A stretch of DNA of 64,000 nucleotides from contig CAZDEO010000021.1 in NCBI GenBank assembly GCA_964504445.1, forward strand, positions 1 through 64,000, written 5' to 3'. Positions 54,911 through 63,292 of the stretch are shown in pieces (within the stretch, counting starts at the first letter, position 1; each line of letters starts with the position of its first letter). Both the position numbers and the translations under genes were made by a program. This DNA comes from JACSRF01 sp964504445 (GTDB lineage: Bacteria > Chloroflexota > Anaerolineae > Promineifilales > Promineifilaceae). The notes beneath the pieces are model-generated. The model ran no database searches. It was not told the DNA's origin and was given only the letters and a program-made list of their open reading frames with translations.

Positions 54911-55432
54911 CTAAGCCAACTGGCGCACAACAGCCAAAGCCGCTTCGTAATCTGGGTGTTGGCCCATCTCCGGTACATATTCCACATAAGCCACAATATC
55001 ATTAGCATCCACAACAAAAATTGCCCGCTGCTCCAAGCGTGACTCTTTCACATAAGTACCATAATTGAGTCCAAAATTCATGTCAAAATGGTCTGACAGA
55101 GTTTGCACCTGGTCTACCCCGGCAGCCCCACACCAATTCCTCAAGGAAAAAGGTAAATCTGCGCTAACGGTTAAAATAGCAACATTCTCGCCCAACGACG
55201 CCGCTTCTTGATTGAATCGTCTTGTCTGAGCATCGCAAATACCAGTGTATACAGACGGCACCACCGAAATTAAGCGGACTTTTCCTGCTGTATCCTGCAA
55301 AGTCACCTTGCTCATATCATTGGCAATAAGGCTAAAGTCAGGCGCGGTATCGCCAACTTTCAGGGGATCTCCTAAAACGGTTAGGGGATTTCCCCTGGCC
55401 GTATAAACACCAAAACGTTCCGTAGTCATCAT
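54911..55432 (-). CDS. tpx: Thiol peroxidase (Tpx, atypical 2-Cys peroxiredoxin)
   Basis: Reduces hydrogen peroxide and alkyl hydroperoxides using thioredoxin. The peroxidatic Cys lies in PSVYTGICDAQTRRFN (usual PSIDTxVCxxxxRxFN) and the resolving Cys in NWCGAAGVD. Other Tpx signs are GDTAPDFSL at about residues 27-35 and VSADLPF. Length 173 is normal. ATG ATG at the start, with AAGGAG immediately upstream: spacing favours the second ATG (55429). The gene is followed by the terminator at 54863-54881 and preceded by the cold-shock gene (16 bp). Confidence 0.95.
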   Translation of the reverse strand: MMTTERFGVYTARGNPLTVLGDPLKVGDTAPDFSLIANDMSKVTLQDTAGKVRLISVVPSVYTGICDAQTRRFNQEAASLGENVAILTVSADLPFSLRNWCGAAGVDQVQTLSDHFDMNFGLNYGTYVKESRLEQRAIFVVDANDIVAYVEYVPEMGQHPDYEAALAVVRQLA

Positions 55433-55448
55433 AACTCCTTAGTGTAAT

Positions 55449-55910
55449 TTAGTCCGGAATAGTACCTTCATAACGCTCAACGTCAGTGGCTTCTGGTCCT
55501 TTTTTTGTGTCTTCTACATCGTACAACACCCACTGCCCATCTTGTAATTCCTGAAAAGTGCCGGCGGAACTGCTTTTGTGGAAGAATATTTCTTCGCCTT
55601 CTCCACGCATAATGAAACCATACCCCTTACGCGTGTTATACCACTTTACCTGGCCGATATATTTGCCAGTTTGCGGGTCAATTTGAATTGTTCTAGGGCC
55701 GGTAATTTCGTGAGGTTGTGACTTTGGGGTTGCCGCGGGGGCCGAAGTGTCACTTTTTGCTGATTTTGCAGGTACTTCTTCATCAAGCTGATTCATGTAT
55801 GCTGGCTCTGTTGGAAGTCCAGCCTGCTGAAGTTTGCGCTGCATTTCTACTGTAAAAAGAAATTGCTCGCCAGTTTCTTCATCTGTTTCCCATCTATCCG
55901 TGAAGTTCAT
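55449..55910 (-). CDS. Cold-shock-domain protein with N-terminal extension
   Basis: The 153-residue protein carries a C-terminal cold-shock domain (about 85-150): GQVKWYNTRKGYGFIMR (RNP1 KGYGFI) and EEIFFHKSS (RNP2-like), then WVLYDVEDTKKGPEATDV. The N-terminal ~80 residues (MNFTDRWETDEETGEQFLF..., then a Ser/Ala-rich linker) are unusual for CspA-like proteins, which are only ~70 residues. It probably binds single-stranded nucleic acid. It lies directly upstream of tpx, likely one transcript. The IS630-type element begins 58 bp upstream of its start and may affect its promoter. Confidence 0.9.
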   Translation of the reverse strand: MNFTDRWETDEETGEQFLFTVEMQRKLQQAGLPTEPAYMNQLDEEVPAKSAKSDTSAPAATPKSQPHEITGPRTIQIDPQTGKYIGQVKWYNTRKGYGFIMRGEGEEIFFHKSSSAGTFQELQDGQWVLYDVEDTKKGPEATDVERYEGTIPD

Positions 55911-55968
55911 GTTGTTTTCTCCGTCTGGGCACTAGGGCTTACTATGGTCGTTTAGTTTTGTTCTTATA

Positions 55969-57094
55969 GATAAATTAAATTAAATCCGTACAATATGTAG
56001 ATGGCAAACCGACAATTCACCTTAACAACAACAGAAGTGGGGCAGTTAAAAGCCGCCTACCATCAAAGTAAAGATGTAAATTACAGTAAAAAACTGCTCG
56101 CTGTGCGCTTGTATGGTACAGGCCATTCGACTAAGAGTATCCTTGACCTTATCGGCTGTGGTCGCACCAGTCTGATGGAATGGGTGCAAAAGTACCAACT
56201 GAATGGGGTCGCGGGCTTAAAAGATCAACGTGGTGGTGGAAACCACTACAAGTTGACCCCAACAGAAAAAGCCGCTATCAAGAGCCAAGTGCATCAATAT
56301 AGTCCGCGGCAACTGTTAGGGAATGAGTGCGCGACCAGTTCTGGGGCGCACTGGACAGCGGTTGACCTCAAATTACTGATATACCAAAAATATGAAGTCA
56401 TCTACAAAAGTCCGGCTTCTTACTGGGCGTTGTTGACCGAATGTGGACTCAGTTATCAACGAACCGAAAAGATTTTCAAATCAAAATCCGTCTTTAAACA
56501 GGCTGATTTTGAGGAACAGCTCGAAAAAAAATGATGGACATCGTCCAAACAGCACCGGAAACGGTCATTTTAGCCGAAGATGAAGCCAGCCTCTATCTGC
56601 AAGCGACCACTATGAGAGTGTGGGCGCCAGTAGGGCAAACTCCTAGCGTAAGAGTGGACACCCAACGGGATATGATTCACTTTTATGGTTGTCTCAACTT
56701 ATCAACTGGAGAACAGACAGCAATGAAAGCCCAGACGATGAACTCCGAAACCACCGCTTTATTTCTAGCACAAGTGGTTCAGCGTTACCCTAACAGACCG
56801 ATTCTGCTTTTATGAGACCGTGCCAAATGGCATGGCGGGCAAGCAGTTAGAGACTTTCTAGCGGTTCATCCTCAAATCGAAGGGATGAAATTTCCGCCTG
56901 GCTCACCGGACTTAAATCCGCAGGAACATGTCTGGAAGTTAACGCGGGAAAAGGTGAGCCACAATCATCTGGTTCCTAAGCTGAATGTGTTAGCTGAGGC
57001 TTTTGCATCCCATTTAGTTAATTCGTTTTTTAAGAGTACATTTTTGGACAAATACGGTTATTCAGCTATTTGTCCGATGTTTATTTAAATTGTC
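55969..57094 (+). mobile_element. IS630/Tc1-mariner-family insertion sequence, 1126 bp, decayed
   Basis: The ends are imperfect inverted repeats of about 32 bp (55969-56000 and 57063-57094; roughly 18 of the outer 25 positions match, beginning GA.AA.TTAAAT). A TA flanks each end (55967-55968 and 57095-57096), as expected for IS630 TA target duplication. The right end lies 2 bp after the gyrA stop. The element lacks ACGGCCGT entirely and is AT-richer than its surroundings, consistent with recent arrival. Confidence 0.88.
56001..57088 (+). pseudogene. IS630-family transposase, frameshift plus internal stop
   Basis: Part A (56001-56534) has the helix-turn-helix region (HSTKSILDLIGCGRTSLMEWVQKYQLNGVAGL). 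Part B, in the -1 frame, begins at an A8 run (56524-56531) that could allow a programmed -1 shift, as is common in this family, and carries the DDE region: Asp in LAEDEASLY, later WDRAKWH-type segment, Glu in SPDLNPQEHVWK. An in-frame TGA (56813-56815) stands where a Trp is normal (LLL-stop-DRAKWH). The frame then continues to ICPMFI at 57088. With the TGA the element is unlikely to make an active enzyme. Confidence 0.88.
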
Positions 57095-57096
57095 TA

Positions 57097-59595
57097 TTAG
57101 TTAGAGGTGGAAGCAAGGAAAGACATTTGTTGGGCCACGGCCGTTTCCTGTTCCTCTGCAAACAATTCCGGCCTGGCTGTCGTCTTAACCGCTCCCGTAA
57201 CACGATTACGATCACCTATTTTCAAAAGAGGTCGCGGTTTGATATTTCGGCTTCCGATGACGGCATCCTTCAAGCGCACTTTGTTTGTGGAACCGATCGC
57301 TGTACGCACAATCACCAATGTATCTAAATTTCCAATCACCACAGAAGCCACTTCACTGGCATCCTTGGGTAAGCGCACATTGATCACACCCTGACCATAC
57401 CGCCCCTGGGTCGGGTACTCGTTTATCGCCGTAGCTTTGGCTAATCCATTATCCGTTATACTAAAAACGTAACTTTCAAGTTTTACCACATCCATGCCTA
57501 CCAGTCCATCAGCTTCATGGGCTAATTTTATACCCATGACACCGCCGGCAGGCAAGCCCATAGAACGAACGTCATTTTCGTCAAAGCGAATAACTTGTCC
57601 GGCTGCTGTTGCCAACATGACCTCCCCCACGCCACTGGTTAGAACAGCCCAGCCCAAAGCATCCTCATCAGGCACATTCATAACTGTAAAAGGTTCAGAA
57701 GTGATTCCGGGCAGATCCTCTAGGACAATGCGTTTGACCACGCCACCAAGAGTCGTCAGAAAGAGATACCCCTGGGCGGAAGACGGCCGTATCAAAGCAG
57801 CCGCCAGGTGGTCCCGCCGCGAAAAACCCGTCAGCTCTGCCCAATGGGTCCCCACACCCAGCTCCCGGGCTTGGGGCAACTGATAGACCGGCAAACTCGC
57901 TGCACGGCCGTCAGCAGCAAACAAATACAAAACATCCTGCGTATTCGCTTCCAATAACGCAAAAGGCTGCTCCATGGGCTTCCGCGGCACATTCACCATT
58001 TCCGGTGAAGTCGTCCGCGCCAGCGTCCCCTTCTCCCCTACCAGCACCCAAACCTGCTCATCAGGCAGCAAATCGCTGGCACTCACTACCGGGCTATCGG
58101 TAGAATCCACAATTTGCGTGCGGCGCACATCGGCATACCTCCCTCGCACCGCCAGCAGTTCATCTTTAACCACACCACGCATCAAATCCGGCCGAGATAG
58201 CAGCCGTTCCAAAAAGCTAATGAGCTTCAGTTTCTCCTCATACTCCTCCTGAATCTTCCGCCGTTCCAAAGCCGCCAACCGACGCAGCTGCATCTCTAAA
58301 ATCGCCTGTGCCTGAGCCTCCGTCAGCTTGAAGCGCTTAATCAAATTAGCCCGTGCTGTCTCCACCGTGCGCGACCGCCGGATCGTGTCAATAACCTCAT
58401 CCAGATTATCCAGAGCAATTATCAACCCCTCCAAAATGTGTGCCCGGTTACGCGCCTTCTCCAAATCATACTCACTGCGCCGCCGCACAACCTCCAGCCG
58501 GTGCTCCAAATAAACCCGCAGAGCCTGCTTCAACGTCAGCACCCGCGGTTCCCCATTTACCAGGGCCAACAAAGAGACGCTAAAGGTACTCTGCATAGGA
58601 GTTTGCCGGAAAAGCTCTGCCAACACCTCCTCCGGCTCCACATTACGCGTGGTCTCCAAAATAATGCGCATCCCGTTCCGGTCCGATTCGTCCCGCAAGT
58701 CAGTCAGCCCTTCAATCTTGCCGTCACGGTGCAAATCAGCAATACGCCCCAATAAATTTGTCTTATTTGCCTGATAAGGAAGTTCGGTAATGACAATGCG
58801 CGACTTATTCCGCCCCATTTGCTCCACGTGGGCCTTCGCCCGCACCGTAATGCGCCCGCGCCCCGTGGCATAGGCGTGGGCAATGGCATCCGTCTCATCA
58901 TCCTGGCCACGATGGCGAAATATCAACCCACCCGTGGGAAAATCAGGACCTTTAATGAAATTCATGAGATCAGCAATCGACACATCATCCAGGTTCTCCC
59001 ACCTGTCCAACATATAAGCCGAGGCATCAATAACCTCCCCCAGGTTATGGGGTGGAATGCTGGTGGCCATACCCACGGCAATGCCCGCAGACCCGTTCAC
59101 CAATAAATTGGGAATAGTGGCCGGTAAAACCATGGGTTCTTGCAAAGAATCATCAAAATTAGTCGTGTAATCAATGGTATCTTTGGCAATGTCTTCCAGC
59201 ATGTCGAAGCCCATCGCCGACATCCGCGCTTCCGTATAACGCATTGCTGCCGCAGCATCACCATCAATGGAGCCAAAATTTCCCTGACCATCTACCAAAG
59301 GGTAGCGCATGGAAAAATCTTGAGCCATACGGACCATGGCATCATAAACCGACTGGTCACCATGGGGATGATATTTCCCCAACACTTCGCCAACAACGCG
59401 GGCCGACTTTCGGTATGGGGTGTCGGGGCGCAGCCCCATGTCATACATAGCATATAAAATACGCCGCTGCACGGGCTTCAAGCCGTCCCGGGCATCAGGC
59501 AAGGCTCGCGAAACGATCACGCTCATGGCGTAGCTGAGATACGATTCGCGCATTTCCTGGTCAATGTCGATTTGTTTTACGAGTCCTATTTCCAT
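57097..59595 (-). CDS. gyrA: DNA gyrase subunit A
   Basis: The 832-residue type II topoisomerase subunit has the active-site Tyr in AAMRYTEARMS, the N-terminal SYLSYAMSVIVSRALPDARDGLKPVQRRILYAM and a six-bladed C-terminal domain. The GyrA-box is modified (TQGRYGQGVINV, compare QRRGGKG). The quinolone region reads GKYHPHGDQSVYDAMVRMAQ, with Gln where most enzymes have Ser or Ala (E. coli 83). The stop is followed after 2 bp by an IS630-type end. gyrB is not in the window. No ribosome site was found upstream of the ATG. Confidence 0.96.
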   Translation of the reverse strand: MEIGLVKQIDIDQEMRESYLSYAMSVIVSRALPDARDGLKPVQRRILYAMYDMGLRPDTPYRKSARVVGEVLGKYHPHGDQSVYDAMVRMAQDFSMRYPLVDGQGNFGSIDGDAAAAMRYTEARMSAMGFDMLEDIAKDTIDYTTNFDDSLQEPMVLPATIPNLLVNGSAGIAVGMATSIPPHNLGEVIDASAYMLDRWENLDDVSIADLMNFIKGPDFPTGGLIFRHRGQDDETDAIAHAYATGRGRITVRAKAHVEQMGRNKSRIVITELPYQANKTNLLGRIADLHRDGKIEGLTDLRDESDRNGMRIILETTRNVEPEEVLAELFRQTPMQSTFSVSLLALVNGEPRVLTLKQALRVYLEHRLEVVRRRSEYDLEKARNRAHILEGLIIALDNLDEVIDTIRRSRTVETARANLIKRFKLTEAQAQAILEMQLRRLAALERRKIQEEYEEKLKLISFLERLLSRPDLMRGVVKDELLAVRGRYADVRRTQIVDSTDSPVVSASDLLPDEQVWVLVGEKGTLARTTSPEMVNVPRKPMEQPFALLEANTQDVLYLFAADGRAASLPVYQLPQARELGVGTHWAELTGFSRRDHLAAALIRPSSAQGYLFLTTLGGVVKRIVLEDLPGITSEPFTVMNVPDEDALGWAVLTSGVGEVMLATAAGQVIRFDENDVRSMGLPAGGVMGIKLAHEADGLVGMDVVKLESYVFSITDNGLAKATAINEYPTQGRYGQGVINVRLPKDASEVASVVIGNLDTLVIVRTAIGSTNKVRLKDAVIGSRNIKPRPLLKIGDRNRVTGAVKTTARPELFAEEQETAVAQQMSFLASTSN

Positions 59596-59730
59596 TTGTA
59601 ATTAGCCTGGGTAAAAGTTGGTTGGTAAGCTGTAAACTTTCATCGTAGATGCGCCCTAACTGGCACCAATGTAGGAATTTTGTTCTAAAACTGCTGTAAC
59701 TATAGGCAATTTACAGTAGGGTGTCAAACG

Positions 59731-59757
59731 AAAAAAGCGCAGTATGTTCGACTGCGC
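59731..59757 (-). terminator. Intrinsic terminator of the SUF operon
   Basis: GCGCAGT (59737-59743) pairs with ACTGCGC (59751-59757); on the minus strand it is followed by TTTTTT. It lies just past the Rieske gene stop. Confidence 0.8.
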
Positions 59758-59780
59758 CAAAGATATTCTATGTTGTTTAT

Positions 59781-60101
59781 TTACCAATCATCCGGAGACT
59801 CAACGTAGATGTACTCGCCCCTAATTTCGACCCGATAGGTGGGAACAGGTTCGGTGGCGGGCAGGCAAGTGGCTTGCCCTGAGCGAATGTCGAAGCGTGC
59901 CCCATGGCGCGGACATTCTACTTCAAATCCTTCAATTTTCCCGTCTTCCAAAGGGCCTGCATCGTGTGTACATAAGTCGGCAATGCAGTAATACTTGCCG
60001 TCTACATTAAAGATGATGACGGTTTCTTCCGCGAATTCGTAAAATAAGCGTTCGCCGGGGAGAATGTCGTTTACGTGAGCGACTTTTACAAATTCTGTCA
60101 T
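59781..60101 (-). CDS. Rieske-type [2Fe-2S] ferredoxin of the SUF cluster
   Basis: The 106-residue protein has the Rieske binding set CTHDAG (CxH) and CPRHGARFD (CxxH) spaced by 16 residues, as in NirD/biphenyl-dioxygenase ferredoxin-type small proteins. In SUF clusters of Gram-positive-like bacteria this is usually the last gene and may supply electrons or act as early cluster acceptor. It starts 30 bp after sufU and is closed by a terminator. Confidence 0.92.
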   Translation of the reverse strand: MTEFVKVAHVNDILPGERLFYEFAEETVIIFNVDGKYYCIADLCTHDAGPLEDGKIEGFEVECPRHGARFDIRSGQATCLPATEPVPTYRVEIRGEYIYVESPDDW

Positions 60102-60131
60102 GCTGGTGTGTTTTCCTTTACGCGTCTTTTA

Positions 60132-60542
60132 CTATGCGCTGTCTTGTGAATTCCGTATCTGGTCGGGGTCTGGAATGCCATAGGCACCGGCTTTGAGCAC
60201 TTTCAGGGAAAGGAGTGCGCATTTAACGCGGGCCATGCTAAGCTGTACGCCAATCAGATCTAGCAACCTCTCTTTGGGAAAGTTCTTGACTTCAGCTAAG
60301 GTCATGCCTTTGATTTCTTCGGTAAGCAATGAGGCGGAGGCTTGGCTGATGGCGCAGCCGTCTCCGCTCCAGGCTACCTCAGCAACACGGCCGTTTTCAT
60401 CCAGTCGCACATCAATACGGACCACATCCCCACACAAGGGGTTGTCCTCTTCATAAGAAATGTCTGCCGGCTCTAACTTGCCATAGTTGAGCGGGTTCTC
60501 ATACAGGTCAATGATTTGTTCACGGTAAAAGCTGCTGTCCAT
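60132..60542 (-). CDS. sufU: SufU iron-sulfur assembly protein
   Basis: The 136-residue protein (YREQIIDLYENPLNYGKL) carries the three conserved Cys residues, in NPLCGD, GDGCAISQAS and VKCALLSL, and the Asp in the first motif. In this system SufU is a Zn-dependent sulfur transferase that accepts persulfide from SufS. It lies 34 bp after sufS and before the Rieske gene, the normal order. A start codon at 60542 has GAGG 6-9 bp upstream. Confidence 0.94.
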   Translation of the reverse strand: MDSSFYREQIIDLYENPLNYGKLEPADISYEEDNPLCGDVVRIDVRLDENGRVAEVAWSGDGCAISQASASLLTEEIKGMTLAEVKNFPKERLLDLIGVQLSMARVKCALLSLKVLKAGAYGIPDPDQIRNSQDSA

Positions 60543-60576
60543 GGGTATGCCTCATTTGTCTTCCGGCCTGCTTTTA

Positions 60577-61803
60577 TTATAGCCTAAAGATTTGGCGGAC
60601 GCGGTGCACGCTTTCCACCAGTTTATCAATCTCGCCAGTGGTGGTATGAATGTAGAAGCTGGCGCGGGTGGTGGCCGAAAGACCCAACTTTTTGTGCAAA
60701 GGCATGGCACAGTGGTGACCGGCGCGTACAGCAATGCCGTCTTTATCAAGAAGCTCGGCAATGTCGTGGGGGTGCAGGTTGGCTAAGGTAAAAGCGGCCA
60801 CGCCCCCTTTTTGCGAGGCTGGCGGCCCCCACACTTTGAGGCCGGGCACTTCACTGAGGGCTTCCAAGGCATAGTGTGTGAGGAATTGTCCGTAGGCATG
60901 AATGTCGGCCATACCAATGCTGGTGAGGTAGTCTACGGCCGTTCCCAAGCCAATCCCTTCGGCAATGCTGGGCGTACCGGCTTCAAACTTCCAAGGCAGC
61001 TCGTTCCAGGTGGAGCCTTCCAGAGTGACGCGGCGAATCATGTCGCCGCCGCCCATAAATGGCGGCATTTCTTCCAAAAGATGCCGCTTGCCGTACAAAA
61101 TGCCCACGCCTGTGGGGCCACACATCTTATGCCCAGAAAAAGTAAGGAAGTCGCAATCTAACGCTTGCACGTCTACGGGCATGTGGGGGACGCTTTGGGC
61201 GGCGTCTACCATGGTGGTTGCCCCCACCGCTTTCGCCGCGGCAATGAGCTGCCGGGTGGGATTGATAGTGCCAAAGACGTTGGAGACGGCCGTGAAAGAA
61301 AACAGTCTCGTCCGCTTCGTTAATAAAGTGTCCAGGTTCGTTAGATCCAAGACCCCATTGTCATCAAAGGGCACGTAGCGCACCACCGCCCCCTTACGCT
61401 GGGCCAGCATTTGCCAGGGCACCAGGTTCGCATGATGCTCCATCTCCGTCAGCAAAATTTCGTCACCGGCCTGAATATTGACTTCACCCCAGCTGTAGGC
61501 GACCAGGTTAAACCCTTCGGTGGCATTGCGCACAAAGATAACCTCAGCTGGATCAGGGGCGTTAATAAACTGGGCCACCTTTTTGCGCGCATTTTCATAA
61601 GCGTTGGTGGCGTCTTCGCTAAAGCGGTAGATGCCGCGGTGCACGTTGGCGTGGTGGGTACGGTAATATTGGTCCATGGCCTGCAAAACGGCCGTGGGCT
61701 TTTGCGAGGAGGCAGCGCTATCTAAAAAAACCAGAGGCACACCAGGGTATGCCTCTACATCCAGAATAGGGAAATCTGCCCGAATTTTTTGAACGTCTAG
61801 CAT
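60577..61803 (-). CDS. sufS: Cysteine desulfurase SufS
   Basis: A PLP-dependent class V aminotransferase-fold enzyme that removes sulfur from cysteine as persulfide. The PLP Lys lies in FSGHKMCGPTG (about 225), the catalytic Cys in VRAGHHCAMPLHKKL (about 362), and the N-terminal IRADFPILDVEAYPGVPLVFLDSAASSQKP is typical. Length 408 is normal. It is followed by sufU (34 bp). Upstream lies a decayed M23-like gene and a small membrane frame rather than the usual sufD. Confidence 0.97.
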   Translation of the reverse strand: MLDVQKIRADFPILDVEAYPGVPLVFLDSAASSQKPTAVLQAMDQYYRTHHANVHRGIYRFSEDATNAYENARKKVAQFINAPDPAEVIFVRNATEGFNLVAYSWGEVNIQAGDEILLTEMEHHANLVPWQMLAQRKGAVVRYVPFDDNGVLDLTNLDTLLTKRTRLFSFTAVSNVFGTINPTRQLIAAAKAVGATTMVDAAQSVPHMPVDVQALDCDFLTFSGHKMCGPTGVGILYGKRHLLEEMPPFMGGGDMIRRVTLEGSTWNELPWKFEAGTPSIAEGIGLGTAVDYLTSIGMADIHAYGQFLTHYALEALSEVPGLKVWGPPASQKGGVAAFTLANLHPHDIAELLDKDGIAVRAGHHCAMPLHKKLGLSATTRASFYIHTTTGEIDKLVESVHRVRQIFRL

Positions 61804-61845
61804 GCTTAGATTGTAATGCGGAACAAGGTTTGCGCAAATAGAAAG

Positions 61846-61971
61846 TTAAAACAGCAGGCGCAACAACCCACCGAATACGTCGGTTAGAATATAGCCGATA
61901 CCCAACATGCCTAACAAAAAGACGCCCACCGAAGTAAGAAAATCCCCCCAACCCCATTTGGGCTGCACCAC
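61846..61971 (-). CDS. Possible 41-residue membrane protein
   Basis: A GTG-started frame gives MVQPKWGWGDFLTSVG followed by a hydrophobic helix (VFLLGMLGIGYILTDVFGG) and LLRLLF. It could be a small gene, or the end of the decayed gene upstream: removing one base from the C6 run at 61944-61949 joins it to the QRYAYDFV frame. There is no clear ribosome site. Confidence 0.35.
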   Translation of the reverse strand: MVQPKWGWGDFLTSVGVFLLGMLGIGYILTDVFGGLLRLLF

Positions 61972-61973
61972 GC

Positions 61974-62240
61974 ATCACAAAATCATATGCATAGCGCTGG
62001 GCTGCCAGGCTCCATTTGTCGGTCAACACCCCCGTTTACCACCACCCATTGCCCCTGAAAAGGAAGCGTAAAAGAAACGGCCGTGGCCGACTCTGTCGGT
62101 TTTGTCGTCAACAACTGCCGCCCCACGGCAATAATCTGTCCCCCAGCCTACACAATAGTTTGCCCCAAACCTCGGGGGTTGGCCATCGTCCACAACAGCG
62201 TAGACGCCAGGTTAGTGAAGAAGCAACTTATCTGTTTCAT
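61974..62240 (-). pseudogene. Decayed M23-peptidase-like gene fragment
   Basis: From ATG 62240 the frame reads MKQISCFFTNLASTLLW, then meets TAG (62148-62150) where a Trp codon would fit (GQTIV-stop-AGGQIIAVG), and continues to SFTLPFQGQWVVVNGG. After a frameshift at the C5 run (62029-62033) it resumes as LTDKWSLAAQRYAYDFV. The LPF-G-W..NGG and QRYAYDF words are those found ahead of the catalytic region of secreted M23 peptidases in this phylum. The catalytic part is missing. It lies between sufS and the rhodanese gene. Confidence 0.55.
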
Positions 62241-62259
62241 AATGACCAAAATCAGTGCA

Positions 62260-62299
62260 AGTTACAGGTCACAGGGCACATTCCGTGTAACCTGTAACT
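62260..62299. repeat. Hairpin after the rhodanese gene
   Basis: AGTTACAGGT (62260-62269) pairs with ACCTGTAACT (62290-62299), and the stem can be extended inward with one mismatch. No clear U-run follows on the minus strand. Confidence 0.6.
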
Positions 62300-62308
62300 G
62301 CCCACCTG

Positions 62309-63175
62309 CTACTGTTTCGACGGATTCTCAATCGGCACACCCACCAGGTTGCCCCATTCCGTCCAGGAACCATCATAATTGCGCACATTGGGGTAACCCA
62401 GCAAGTATGTCAACACAAACCAGGTATGGGAACTCCGTTCGCCAATGCGGCAATAGGCCACCACACTTTTGTCGGGCGCAAGCCCTTGCTCTTCCTCATA
62501 GATGGCGCGCAAGCCCTCAGCAGGCAAAAAGGTACCATCTTCCGCCACAGCGCGGCTCCAGGGGACGTTGACGGCGCCTTTAATGTGCCCGCCGCGCAGC
62601 GCCCCTTCTTGGGGCGAACCAGGCATGTGCAGCAGTTCGCCAGAAAACTCTTGTGGGCTGCGCACGTCTACCAAAGGCTGATTGGCGTGGATGTGCGCCA
62701 ACACCTGGTCACGGAAGGCGCGGATTTTATAGTCGGTGCGGGCGGCTGGCTTGTAGCTGGTGGCGGGGAAAGTGGGTTTTTCCTTGGTCAGTTCGCGCCC
62801 TTCGTCGATCCATTTTTTACGCCCACCATCCATCACCCGGCAGTCGGCGTGGCCAAAGAGCTTGAAGACCCAAAAGGCGTAGGTGGCCCACCAGTTGTTT
62901 TTGTCACCATAAAAAACGACGGTAGTGTCGTTGCTGATGCCATTTTTGGCCATGAGGGCAGCAAAGGCTTCCTCGTCCAGGTAATCGCGGCGAATGGCGT
63001 CGTTGAGGTCGGCGACCCAATCTATGTGGCCGGCATTGGGAATGTGTCCGGTGCTGTACAGTAGCAGATCTTCGTTGGACTCTACGAGGCGGATTTTGCT
63101 GGTATTCTGCAGATTTTCAGCTACCCAGGCGGTGCTGACCAACACTTCGGGATGTGCATAACCTTTGTTGCTCAT
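62309..63175 (-). CDS. Two-domain rhodanese-family sulfurtransferase
   Basis: The product has 288 residues from the ATG at 63175 (MSNKGYAHPEVLVSTAWVAENL), preceded by AGGAGA. An N-terminal inactive rhodanese domain (to about 130) is followed by the catalytic domain with LVDVRSPQEFSGE and the active Cys in VAYCRIGERSSHTW. The CRIGERSS loop is typical for thiosulfate/3-mercaptopyruvate sulfurtransferases. It lies between sufD and sufS, implying a role in sulfur supply for Fe-S assembly. The upstream ATG (63247) would add residues read from the terminator hairpin. Confidence 0.93.
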   Translation of the reverse strand: MSNKGYAHPEVLVSTAWVAENLQNTSKIRLVESNEDLLLYSTGHIPNAGHIDWVADLNDAIRRDYLDEEAFAALMAKNGISNDTTVVFYGDKNNWWATYAFWVFKLFGHADCRVMDGGRKKWIDEGRELTKEKPTFPATSYKPAARTDYKIRAFRDQVLAHIHANQPLVDVRSPQEFSGELLHMPGSPQEGALRGGHIKGAVNVPWSRAVAEDGTFLPAEGLRAIYEEEQGLAPDKSVVAYCRIGERSSHTWFVLTYLLGYPNVRNYDGSWTEWGNLVGVPIENPSKQ

Positions 63176-63199
63176 AAATTTCTCCTTTTTTTGTGGTGG

Positions 63200-63252
63200 A
63201 AACAAAAAACGTGAAACGTATACGGCCGTTGCCAACACACGTTTCACGTTTT
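63200..63252 (-). terminator. Terminator between sufD and rhodanese gene
   Basis: A perfect 14 bp stem (AAAACGTGAAACGT at 63206-63219 with its complement at 63239-63252) has a loop that contains ACGGCCGT. On the minus strand a TTTTTT run follows. It lies about 40 bp past the sufD stop. Confidence 0.75.
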
Positions 63253-63292
63253 GTCATGGTACGGAATTGATGGTACGTGTCTTTACGACAAC

